In this document: positions 1 to 6,253 of the stretch, one piece after another | Position numbering within the stretch: the stretch's first letter is position 1 | Layout: each line of letters begins with the position of its first letter | From: Pseudomonadota bacterium | GTDB taxonomy: Bacteria; Pseudomonadota; Gammaproteobacteria; Xanthomonadales; Xanthomonadaceae | Assembly (NCBI GenBank): GCA_023423235.1 | Contig: JAFAFY010000350.1 | Location: 1-6,745, forward strand | Reading direction: 5' to 3' | Length of the DNA: 6,745 nucleotides | Program-made: the position numbers and the translations under genes | Notes under the pieces: model-generated | Seen by the model: only the letters and a program-made list of their open reading frames with translations | Database searches by the model: none | What the model was told of the DNA's origin: nothing

Positions 1-2
1 TT

Positions 3-1508
3 CGCGACCTCGACCAGTTTGCCAGCTGGATCGGTCGTGAGCACGGCATCGGCCCGGAACACATGGCCATCGTGGCGCAGAGCGTGGGCGCTGTGGTTGC
101 TGCGGCCTGGGCACACGACTTCGCGCCGCGTCTGCGCGCACTCGTGTTGGCCTCGCCGGCGTTCAAGGTCAAGCTCTATGTGCCGTTCGCGCGACCAGGG
201 CTGGCCCTGCTGCAGCGGCTGCGCGGCAACTTCTTCGTCAACAGTTACGTCAAGCCGCAGTTCCTCACCCACGATCCGACGCGCATTGCCAGCTATCGCA
301 CGGATCCGCTGGTGACCCGACCGATCTCGGTACGCGTGCTGCTGGGTCTCTACGACACCGCCGAGCGCATCGTCGCCGATGCACAGGCCATCGTCGTACC
401 GACCCAACTGCTGGTGTCGGGCTCGGATTTCGTGGTGCACCGCGCGCCGCAGGACCGTTTCTTCGAGCGCCTGGGCGCGCGGATCAAGGAAAGACACCTA
501 CTGCCGGGGTTCTTTCACGACACCCTGGGCGAGCGCGACCGCGCGATTGCGGTGGCGCATATCCGCAACTTCCTGGAAGCCCGCTTCGCCGAGCCGACGC
601 CAGCGATTCCCCCCCTGCTCGACGCCGACCGCTGCGGCCCCACGTTCGACGAATCGCAGGTGCTGGCCTGGCCGCCCGAACGCTGGTCGGTCCACGACCT
701 GCGCTGGCGCGCAGCGCGAGCGTCGCTGCAATTCGGCGGGCAGCTGTCGGAGGGCATCCGCCTGGGCCTGGAGACCGGCTTCGATTCCGGCAGCACCCTG
801 GACTACATCTACGAGGACACGCCACGCGGCAACGGCCCGCTCGGCCGGTTTGTCGACCGCAACTACCTCGACGCGATCGGCTGGCGCGGCATCCGCATCC
901 GCCGCGAGCATATCCGTGAGTTGCTGGGCGAGGCGATGCGGCGGCTGCGCGCTGCCGGCCTGCCTGTGCGCGCGGTCGACATCGCCGCCGGCCATGGCCG
1001 CTACGTGCTGGAGGCCCTGGCGGGCGGCCACGAGCGCGCAGACCGGATCCTGCTGCGCGACTACAGCGCGCGCAATGTCGAGAAGGGACGCGCGCTGATC
1101 CAGGCCCTTGGCGCAGGCGATATCGCGACCTTCGAGGCTGGCGACGCTTTCGACCGCGCCGCGCTCGCCGCGCTCGATCCACGGCCCACGCTTGCCATCG
1201 TCTCGGGCCTGTACGAGCTGTTCCCCGACAATGCACTGCTGCGCGCCTCCCTCGGCGGACTGGCCGATGCAGTGCCGCCCGGCGGCTACCTGGTCTACAC
1301 CGGCCAACCCTGGCACCCGCAACTGGAGTTCATCGCCCGCGCGCTGACCAGTCACCGCGACGGCGCGGCCTGGGTAATGCGTCGGCGCACCCAGGCCGAG
1401 ATGGACCAGTTGGTCGCGGCCGCGGGCTTCCGCAAACTGGCACAGCGCATCGACCGCTGGGGCATCTTCACGGTCTCACTGGCGCAGCGTGAGGACCCGA
1501 CGCGGTGA
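3..1508 (+). CDS. Bifunctional alpha/beta hydrolase / class I SAM-dependent methyltransferase (YnbC-like), 5'-truncated
   Basis: The frame is open from the first complete codon at 3, so the true start lies upstream; the ATG at 63 falls inside the hydrolase core and is not the start. The 501 visible residues hold two domains. Residues about 1-190 are the end of an alpha/beta hydrolase: nucleophile elbow AQSVG (Ser27; the usual first Gly is Ala), probable acid Asp142 in SGSDFVVH, and probable catalytic His172 in GFFHDTLGE. Residues about 225-495 are a Rossmann methyltransferase with SAM motif I DIAAGHGRY (326-334) and a later SGLYELFPDN strand; this resembles the Methyltransf_20 family. The same fusion is known as E. 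coli YnbC. Its substrate is unknown; the operon suggests a lipid or lipid headgroup, with the hydrolase acting on an acyl ester. The stop overlaps the next start by 4 bases (GTGA). Confidence 0.9.
   Translation, partial: RDLDQFASWIGREHGIGPEHMAIVAQSVGAVVAAAWAHDFAPRLRALVLASPAFKVKLYVPFARPGLALLQRLRGNFFVNSYVKPQFLTHDPTRIASYRTDPLVTRPISVRVLLGLYDTAERIVADAQAIVVPTQLLVSGSDFVVHRAPQDRFFERLGARIKERHLLPGFFHDTLGERDRAIAVAHIRNFLEARFAEPTPAIPPLLDADRCGPTFDESQVLAWPPERWSVHDLRWRAARASLQFGGQLSEGIRLGLETGFDSGSTLDYIYEDTPRGNGPLGRFVDRNYLDAIGWRGIRIRREHIRELLGEAMRRLRAAGLPVRAVDIAAGHGRYVLEALAGGHERADRILLRDYSARNVEKGRALIQALGAGDIATFEAGDAFDRAALAALDPRPTLAIVSGLYELFPDNALLRASLGGLADAVPPGGYLVYTGQPWHPQLEFIARALTSHRDGAAWVMRRRTQAEMDQLVAAAGFRKLAQRIDRWGIFTVSLAQREDPTR
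1491..1494 (+). promoter_or_regulatory. Ribosome binding site for the PAP2/DSP phosphatase gene
   Basis: GAGG lies 10 bases before the GTG at 1505, inside the end of the methyltransferase gene. It supports the GTG start rather than the next in-frame ATG 34 codons later, which would remove the first membrane segment. Confidence 0.5.
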
Positions 1509-2857
1509 CGACCACGGCCAATGCCGGCCGGCCCTGGAAGCGCGCGCTGGCCTGGCTGGCGTTGCTCGGGCCGTTCTTCTACCTGAGCTACGGCTTCGCC
1601 AATGCGATGGCCGCGCGCCGCGTCGAGGTGCCCAGTCTGGTCTTCGAGTGGGAGCACGCGGTGCCGCTCCTGGCCTGGACGATCGTGCCGTACTGGACCA
1701 CCAACCTGTTCTACGTCGCCTCGCTGTTCGTGTGCCGTGACCGCAGCGAACTCGACACCCATGCCCGCCGCCTGTTGACCGTGCAACTGCTATCGGTGGC
1801 CTGCTTCCTGCTCTGGCCATTGGCCTTCAGTTTCCAGCGCCCGCCGGTGGAAGGTGCGTTCGGAGCGATGTTTGTCGCGCTGGAGAGCTTCGACCAGCCC
1901 TACAACCAGGCACCGTCGCTGCACGTGGCACTGACGGTGATCCTGTGGACGCTCTACGCGCGTCACCTGCACGGGATCTGGCGGATGGCCCTGGACGCCT
2001 GGTTCGCGCTGGTCTGCATCTCGGTCCTGACCACCTGGCAGCACCACTTCATCGACATTCCCACCGGTCTGGCCGCCGGCTGGCTGTGTGTGTGGCTTTG
2101 GCCGCGTGCGGCGCCGCCACCGTGGCGTAGCGCGCGTTGGGCGCACGACCCGGCGCGCTGGCGGCTGGCCGCGGCCTACCTGGTGGGCGCGGCCGCCTGC
2201 GCGACGCTCGGCACGCTCGGCGGCGGCGCCTGGCTGTGGCTGTGGTGGCCGGCATTGTCACTTGCACTGGTGTGCGTGAACTACGCACTGCTGGGGGCTG
2301 ACGGCTTCCAGAAGCGCAAAGACGGCCGCCTGAGCATGGCCTCGCGCTGGCTCTATGCGCCGTATCTCGCCGCAGCCTGGCTCAATTCACGTGCCTGGAC
2401 GTTCCGGCAGCCATTGCCGGTCGAGGTCGCCGACGGCGTCTGGCTGGGCCGCATTCCGGGCCCAGGCGCGCGCGAGGGGCGCGCCGTGGTGGACGTGTGC
2501 GCCGAACTGCCGCTGCCCGGCGGTGCGCGCCCCGGAGACCATGTGGTGCCGATGCTCGACCTGGTCGCACCAGATCCGGTCCGGCTACGCGAAGCGGCCT
2601 CGGCGATCGCCGAGGCACGCCGCAAGGGGCCGGTCCTGGTGTGCTGCGCGCTGGGATATTCCCGCAGTGCCGCGGCGGTGGCTGCCTGGCTGTTGCTCGA
2701 CGGCCAGGCCAAGGACCCCGAACAGGCCATCGCCCGGCTACGCGCCGCCCGTCCACGGGTCGTACTGCATGCCACGCACCGCCGCGTACTGGTCGCACTT
2801 GCGGGACAGCGGTCACCCGCATCCGGCAACGATTGCCAGACACGAGGTGTGGGATGA
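1505..2857 (+). CDS. Membrane PAP2-type phosphatase fused to a dual-specificity phosphatase (YnbD-like)
   Basis: A 450-residue protein with GTG start overlapping the previous stop. Residues about 12-260 are a multi-pass membrane PAP2 domain: a motif-1 remnant RP (112-113, without the usual upstream Lys), PSLH (137-140) as motif 2, and HHFID (180-184) as motif 3, where His180 and Asp184 fit HxxxD. After a basic loop, residues about 300-440 form a cytoplasmic dual-specificity/tyrosine-phosphatase-like domain with the P-loop CALGYSR (Cys381 to Arg387, exact CX5R) and candidate general acids Asp352 or Asp357. The residue before the catalytic Cys is another Cys rather than the common His. E. coli YnbD has the same architecture. 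The family removes phosphate from lipid phosphates or pyrophosphates (PAP2) and phosphorylated headgroups or proteins (DSP). Here it probably dephosphorylates a phosphatidylglycerophosphate-like intermediate; that role is inferred from the neighbours. Confidence 0.9.
   Translation: MTTTANAGRPWKRALAWLALLGPFFYLSYGFANAMAARRVEVPSLVFEWEHAVPLLAWTIVPYWTTNLFYVASLFVCRDRSELDTHARRLLTVQLLSVACFLLWPLAFSFQRPPVEGAFGAMFVALESFDQPYNQAPSLHVALTVILWTLYARHLHGIWRMALDAWFALVCISVLTTWQHHFIDIPTGLAAGWLCVWLWPRAAPPPWRSARWAHDPARWRLAAAYLVGAAACATLGTLGGGAWLWLWWPALSLALVCVNYALLGADGFQKRKDGRLSMASRWLYAPYLAAAWLNSRAWTFRQPLPVEVADGVWLGRIPGPGAREGRAVVDVCAELPLPGGARPGDHVVPMLDLVAPDPVRLREAASAIAEARRKGPVLVCCALGYSRSAAAVAAWLLLDGQAKDPEQAIARLRAARPRVVLHATHRRVLVALAGQRSPASGNDCQTRGVG
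2844..2847 (+). promoter_or_regulatory. Ribosome binding site for the small membrane protein gene
   Basis: GAGG sits 6 bases before the ATG at 2854, which itself overlaps the previous stop as ATGA. It fixes the start of the small gene; the longer in-frame reading beginning at 2497 is a shadow of the phosphatase gene. Confidence 0.6.
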
Positions 2858-3297
2858 GTCCGTTCGAACTCGACGCGATGGCGGCGTTGCTGCGCCAGGG
2901 CCGCTGGCTGGATGCCACTTCGCGCGGAATGGCTGTCATCGCCCTACTGTGGCTTGTGCTCGATGCGACGCTTGCGGCGGCGCCCGCGGACACGGCCGTC
3001 CGGATTCTGCTCGCGACGACGCCGGTCCTGGCGCTGATGGCAGGCTACTGCGCGGCCCGGACCGGTTTCGACGCCGACCTGCTGGCGGCCCTCGCCCGCG
3101 AGACGCGCGCCACCGGGGCCGATGCCGCGACGACCCTGGACGCAGCCCTGCTGCAACTGGGCCTGATACCGGCCCGGAAGCGCGGGCGTGACTGGCCGAC
3201 ACGCTGGCATGGCGCGCGCGGCTGGTTGCGCCGTCAGGCCATGTTGCTCGCCCTGCAGGTGCTGGCGCTTGCAGGCGCCCTCTGGTGCAGCGCCTAG
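2854..3297 (+). CDS. Small membrane protein of unknown function in lipid operon
   Basis: I do not recognise this 147-residue protein. It starts at an ATG overlapping the upstream stop (ATGA) behind a well-placed GAGG, and ends 3 bases before the acyltransferase start, so it is translated as part of the operon. Hydrophobic segments at about 25-43, 49-68 and 129-145 suggest three membrane helices. Between the second and third lies a roughly 60-residue loop: an Ala/Thr/Asp-rich acidic part (73-100) followed by a strongly basic stretch (about 107-127, with RKRGRDW and RGWLRR) next to the last helix, which by the positive-inside rule places the loop in the cytoplasm. No catalytic motif is visible. 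It could be an accessory subunit or membrane anchor for the acyltransferase or cytidylyltransferase; this is speculation from position alone. Confidence 0.75.
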   Translation: MSPFELDAMAALLRQGRWLDATSRGMAVIALLWLVLDATLAAAPADTAVRILLATTPVLALMAGYCAARTGFDADLLAALARETRATGADAATTLDAALLQLGLIPARKRGRDWPTRWHGARGWLRRQAMLLALQVLALAGALWCSA

Positions 3298-3300
3298 ACC

Positions 3301-3942
3301 ATGTTCGACAGCCTCATCGCCCGCGGCTTCAGCGCCGCAATCCGCGTACTCACCGGCGCCCGTGCACTGTGGGAGGGCTGCTCGCCCTCCGCCGAGCGTC
3401 GGGTCTACTACGGCAACCACGCCAGTCATGGCGACTTCGTAATGATCTGGTCGGCATTGCCGACCGCACTGCGACGCCAAGTGCGGCCGGTGGCCGGTGC
3501 CGACTACTGGAACCGTGACCCGCTGCGCCGGTACGTGATCCGGGCGGTGTTCGATGCGGTACTGATCGAACGCGACCCGGCGCGCCGCGGCGAAGACCCG
3601 ATCCAGACCCTGTGCGAGGCGGTCGATGGCGGCGCGTCGCTGATCCTGTTTCCCGAGGGAACCCGCAACACCGGCGATGGCCTGCTGCCCTTCAAGACCG
3701 GGATCTACCACCTCGCTCGGCAGCGGCCGGAGCTGGAATTCGTGCCGGTGTGGCTGGACAACCTGCACCGGGTGATGCCCAAGGGGCGGCTGGTGCCCTT
3801 GCCGCTGCTGTGCACCGCTCGTTTCGGCGCGCCGCTGCGCCTGGCCGCGGGTGAAGACAAGCAGGCTTTCCTGGACCGCGCCCGATCGGCCCTGTTGGCG
3901 CTTTCTGACGAAGTGTCTCCGCCTGGACGGACTGCGCCATGA
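3301..3942 (+). CDS. Lysophospholipid acyltransferase (PlsC-like, 1-acylglycerol-3-phosphate acyltransferase family)
   Basis: A 213-residue acyltransferase. It carries the diagnostic HX4D motif, NHASHGD (His40, Asp45), and motif III FPEGTR (117-122). A substrate-binding region lies between them, and a motif IV-like VPVWLDN follows. The family transfers a fatty acyl group from acyl-ACP or acyl-CoA to lysophosphatidate, giving phosphatidate at the inner membrane. Phosphatidate is the substrate of the next gene's product. At 213 residues it is somewhat shorter than E. coli PlsC (245) and lacks an obvious N-terminal membrane helix, so it may associate peripherally through the amphipathic N-terminus. 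The ATG lies 3 bases after the preceding stop without a clear Shine-Dalgarno sequence, which suggests translational coupling. The 3' end overlaps the cytidylyltransferase start (ATGA). Family assignment is firm; acyl acceptor specificity is inferred. Confidence 0.92.
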   Translation: MFDSLIARGFSAAIRVLTGARALWEGCSPSAERRVYYGNHASHGDFVMIWSALPTALRRQVRPVAGADYWNRDPLRRYVIRAVFDAVLIERDPARRGEDPIQTLCEAVDGGASLILFPEGTRNTGDGLLPFKTGIYHLARQRPELEFVPVWLDNLHRVMPKGRLVPLPLLCTARFGAPLRLAAGEDKQAFLDRARSALLALSDEVSPPGRTAP

Positions 3943-4886
3943 TCGATTCGCTGCGCCAGTTGCCGGACTCCACGCTGCTGTTTGCCGGCATCGGCACCGT
4001 ACTGCTGCTGGCGACCGCAATCGCCGAAGGCCTGCGCTGGCGCGCCGATGCACCCAGCGCGGTGCTGGAGAACCTGGTTGCACGCATCCGTGCGTGGTGG
4101 GTGATGGCGGCCGTGGTCGGCTTGGCGTTCCTGGGCGGGCGCACCGGGGTGATCGTGCTGTTCGCGCTGGTGTCGCTGTTCGCACTGCGCGAGTTCATCA
4201 CCCTCACCCCGACGCGCCGCGGCGACTACTGGGCATTGCTCGCGGCGTTCTACGTGGTGCTCCCCTACCAGTACTGGCTGGTGCATGCCGACTGGTACGG
4301 CATGTACACGCTGCTGATCCCGGTCTATGCCTTCCTCCTACTGCCGATCCTCTCGGTTGCCGGTGGTGACACCACGCGTTACCTGGAGCGCACGGCGAAG
4401 GTGCAGTGGGGGCTGATGATCAGCGTGTTCTGCATCTCGCACGTACCGGCGCTGCTGAACCTGCGCATTGCCGGCTATGACGACCGCAACCTGCTGCTGA
4501 TCGCTTTCCTGGTGATCGTGGTGCAGTCCTCCGACGTGCTGCAGTACGTCTGGGGCAAGCTGCTCGGGCGCCACCTGATTGCGCCGCGGCTCTCCCCCTC
4601 CAAGACCGTGGAAGGCTTCGTCGGCGGCGTCGCCTCGGCCTCGCTGCTGGGCGCCGCACTGTGGTGGATCACGCCCTTCTCGCCATGGCAGGCAGGCCTG
4701 CTGGCACTGACCGCCAACCTGATGGGCTTCATGGGCGGACTGGTGATGTCGGCCATCAAGCGCGACCGCGGCATCAAGGACTGGGGCCACATGATCGAAG
4801 GCCATGGCGGCATGCTGGACCGGCTCGACTCGGTCTGCTTCGCCGCGCCGGTGTTCTTCCACATCATCCGCTTCTGGTGGACCTGA
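3939..4886 (+). CDS. Phosphatidate cytidylyltransferase (CDP-diglyceride synthase, CdsA/YnbB family)
   Basis: A 315-residue integral membrane protein with about eight to ten hydrophobic segments (for example 11-31, 53-67, 69-88, 121-141, 156-176, 226-246, 250-272). Near the C-terminus it has the CDS signature: SAIKR (271-275), KDWGH (280-284) and GHGGMLDRLD (288-297), which include the metal and CTP-binding Asp residues. The CdsA-type SPSKTVEGFVGG (219-230) is also present. The enzyme condenses CTP with phosphatidate to give CDP-diacylglycerol and pyrophosphate. Glu287 stands where the published signature usually has Pro or Gly. In E. coli the paralogue YnbB, in an operon with YnbA, YnbC and YnbD, is an alternative CDP-diacylglycerol synthase tied to glycolipid MPIase synthesis. 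The housekeeping cdsA normally sits beside uppS and dxr, so this copy is likely an accessory enzyme. The ATGA overlap with the acyltransferase supports coupled synthesis of consecutive pathway enzymes. Confidence 0.93.
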   Translation: MIDSLRQLPDSTLLFAGIGTVLLLATAIAEGLRWRADAPSAVLENLVARIRAWWVMAAVVGLAFLGGRTGVIVLFALVSLFALREFITLTPTRRGDYWALLAAFYVVLPYQYWLVHADWYGMYTLLIPVYAFLLLPILSVAGGDTTRYLERTAKVQWGLMISVFCISHVPALLNLRIAGYDDRNLLLIAFLVIVVQSSDVLQYVWGKLLGRHLIAPRLSPSKTVEGFVGGVASASLLGAALWWITPFSPWQAGLLALTANLMGFMGGLVMSAIKRDRGIKDWGHMIEGHGGMLDRLDSVCFAAPVFFHIIRFWWT

Positions 4887-4938
4887 CCCGCTTGCAGTCC
4901 GCCAGTGGATCAGTCCCGAAGGGTGCCCGGGCGATCGC
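4887..4938. other. Convergent intergenic gap, no clear terminator
   Basis: These 52 bases separate the converging stops of the cytidylyltransferase and carboxypeptidase genes. They contain two adjoining short palindromes, GCCCGGGC (4925-4932) and GCGATCGC (4931-4938), but no stem-loop followed by a T-tract on either strand. Termination here may be Rho-dependent or may lie within the facing genes. Confidence 0.5.
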
Positions 4939-6162
4939 TCAGGAATTCCACCACATCAGGAATTCGTGCCACAGGCGCTTGAAGAAACCGGCCTCCTCGA
5001 CCGCCTGCAGCGCCACCAGCGGGCGCTCGGCGATGACCTTGCCATCCAGGCTCACGCGCACGGTGCCGATCTGCTGGCCCTTCTCGATCGGGGCGACGAT
5101 GGTCTGCGGGATGTCCATCGTCGGCTTGAGCTGGGCGTACTTGCCGCGCGGCATGCTGACCAGCATCGGCGCGGCCACGCCCAGTTGCACCTCGTTGGTC
5201 TTGCCTTTCCACACGCGCTGGGTCGCGACCGCGGTGTCGGCGTCGTAGACGGCGTGGGTTTCGAAGAAGCGGAAGCCCCAGTTGAGCAGGGCCAGCGAAT
5301 CGGTGGCGCGCTGCGCCTCGCTGGTCGAGCCCATGACCACCGAGATCAAGCGCTGGTCGCCGCGCTGGGCCGAGGCCAGCAGGCAGTAGCCGGCGCCGGA
5401 ATGGTGGCCGGTCTTGATGCCGTCGACGCTGTCGTCGCGCCACAGCGGGCGGTTGCGGTTGCGCTGGGTGATCGGCCCGACGGTGAATTCCTTGATCTTG
5501 TTGTGCGCGTATTCCTCGGGGTAGTCGCGCACCATCGCGCGGCCGAGGATCGCCAGGTCGCGCGCGGTCGAATAGTGCTCCGGCGCCGACAGCCCGCTGG
5601 CGTTGGTGAAGTGCGAGTTGTTCATTCCGATGCGCTTGGCATAGGCGTTCATCAGCTGGGCGAAGGCGTCCTCGCTGCCGGCGACGTGTTCGGCCAGGGC
5701 GATCGCGGCGTCGTTGCCCGACTGCACCACCATGCCGATCTCCATGTCCAGCAACGGCGCGGTCTGGTTGACCGGGAAGCCACTGTAGCTGCCGTCGGTG
5801 CCGGCACCGCCCTTGCGCCAGGCGTTCTCGCTCATCATCACCTGGTCGTCGGGCTTGACCTTGCCGGCGGCCAGTTCGGCGGCGATCACGTAGCTGGTCA
5901 TCACCTTGGTGATGCTGGCCGGCTCGACCCGCTCGTCGGGGTTGTGGCTGGCCAGGATCTGGCCGGTGGCGTAGTCCATCAGCACCCAGGCGCTGCCGAC
6001 CACTTCCGGCGGCGGCGGCGTCGGCAGTTCGTCGCTGAGCGCGGCAGGTGCCGCGGCAGGCTGCGCCGGTTGCGGCGCGGGGTCCTGGGCGATGGCAACA
6101 CCGAACAGCGCGGTGGCGGCGGCCGCCAGCAGCACACGCGAAACGAAAACGGACACTTTCAT
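4939..6162 (-). CDS. dacA: D-alanyl-D-alanine carboxypeptidase (PBP5/DacA family)
   Basis: A 407-residue serine DD-carboxypeptidase that removes the terminal D-Ala from peptidoglycan pentapeptides in the periplasm. The start at 6162 gives a signal peptide (MKVS, hydrophobic 10-24, cleavage likely after AIA at 25). A Pro/Ala-rich linker (about 27-53) follows, longer than in E. coli PBP5. The peptidase S11 domain holds SITK (83-86, nucleophile Ser83), SGN (148-150) and KTG (250-252). The C-terminal PBP5 beta domain (about 285-380) ends in an amphipathic helix with FFKRLWHEFLMWW, the usual membrane anchor. His254 follows KTGH where most relatives have Thr. The frame stays open upstream to 6618, but that extension overlaps rlpA and would bury the signal peptide, so it was rejected. 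The gene lies directly after rlpA, as in E. coli. Relatives in Xanthomonas are often named dacC. Confidence 0.95.
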   Translation of the reverse strand: MKVSVFVSRVLLAAAATALFGVAIAQDPAPQPAQPAAAPAALSDELPTPPPPEVVGSAWVLMDYATGQILASHNPDERVEPASITKVMTSYVIAAELAAGKVKPDDQVMMSENAWRKGGAGTDGSYSGFPVNQTAPLLDMEIGMVVQSGNDAAIALAEHVAGSEDAFAQLMNAYAKRIGMNNSHFTNASGLSAPEHYSTARDLAILGRAMVRDYPEEYAHNKIKEFTVGPITQRNRNRPLWRDDSVDGIKTGHHSGAGYCLLASAQRGDQRLISVVMGSTSEAQRATDSLALLNWGFRFFETHAVYDADTAVATQRVWKGKTNEVQLGVAAPMLVSMPRGKYAQLKPTMDIPQTIVAPIEKGQQIGTVRVSLDGKVIAERPLVALQAVEEAGFFKRLWHEFLMWWNS

Positions 6163-6173
6163 CTGGGGCGGAA

Positions 6174-6177
6174 CTCC
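6174..6177 (-). promoter_or_regulatory. Probable ribosome binding site of dacA
   Basis: Read on the minus strand this is GGAG, 11 bases before the ATG at 6162. The spacing is slightly long but it is the only Shine-Dalgarno-like sequence near this start, and it supports the signal-peptide start over longer readings. Confidence 0.4.
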
Positions 6178-6217
6178 GGAATGCCGGCCACGGCGGGCCG
6201 ACGGGTGACGAACGGAT

Positions 6218-6253
6218 TCAGTCGCGGGCCACGGCTCAGTCGCGGACCACGGT
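6218..6253 (-). repeat. 18-bp tandem duplication spanning the rlpA stop codon
   Basis: Two adjacent 18-base units, 6236-6253 and 6218-6235, match at 16 of 18 positions. The first unit encodes the last residues and stop of RlpA (VVRD-stop, preceded by the last base pair of the Thr codon region); the second, immediately downstream and in the same frame, would read AVARD-stop. The duplication therefore gives a second in-frame TGA 18 bases after the first. Confidence 0.8.

Noticed and set aside
484..1355. Two overlapping minus-strand open frames opposite the hydrolase-methyltransferase gene
   Set aside because: No domain motif or ribosome binding site, and the plus strand carries both active-site signatures throughout this stretch.
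2944..4185. 413-codon open frame on the minus strand opposite the small membrane protein, acyltransferase and cytidylyltransferase genes
   Set aside because: It is Arg/Pro/Gln-rich without recognisable motifs and lies antisense to three genes with clear family signatures; a shadow frame of GC-rich DNA.
4925..4938. Adjoining palindromes as a bidirectional terminator
   Set aside because: The stems are only 4 bp each with no loop and no T-tract on either strand; expected by chance at this GC content.
4939..4965. 10-bp perfect direct repeat TCAGGAATTC at 4939-4948 and 4956-4965 at the dacA stop
   Set aside because: The copies are 17 bases apart in different reading frames, and both are explained by the codons of the normal C-terminal anchor helix; probably chance.
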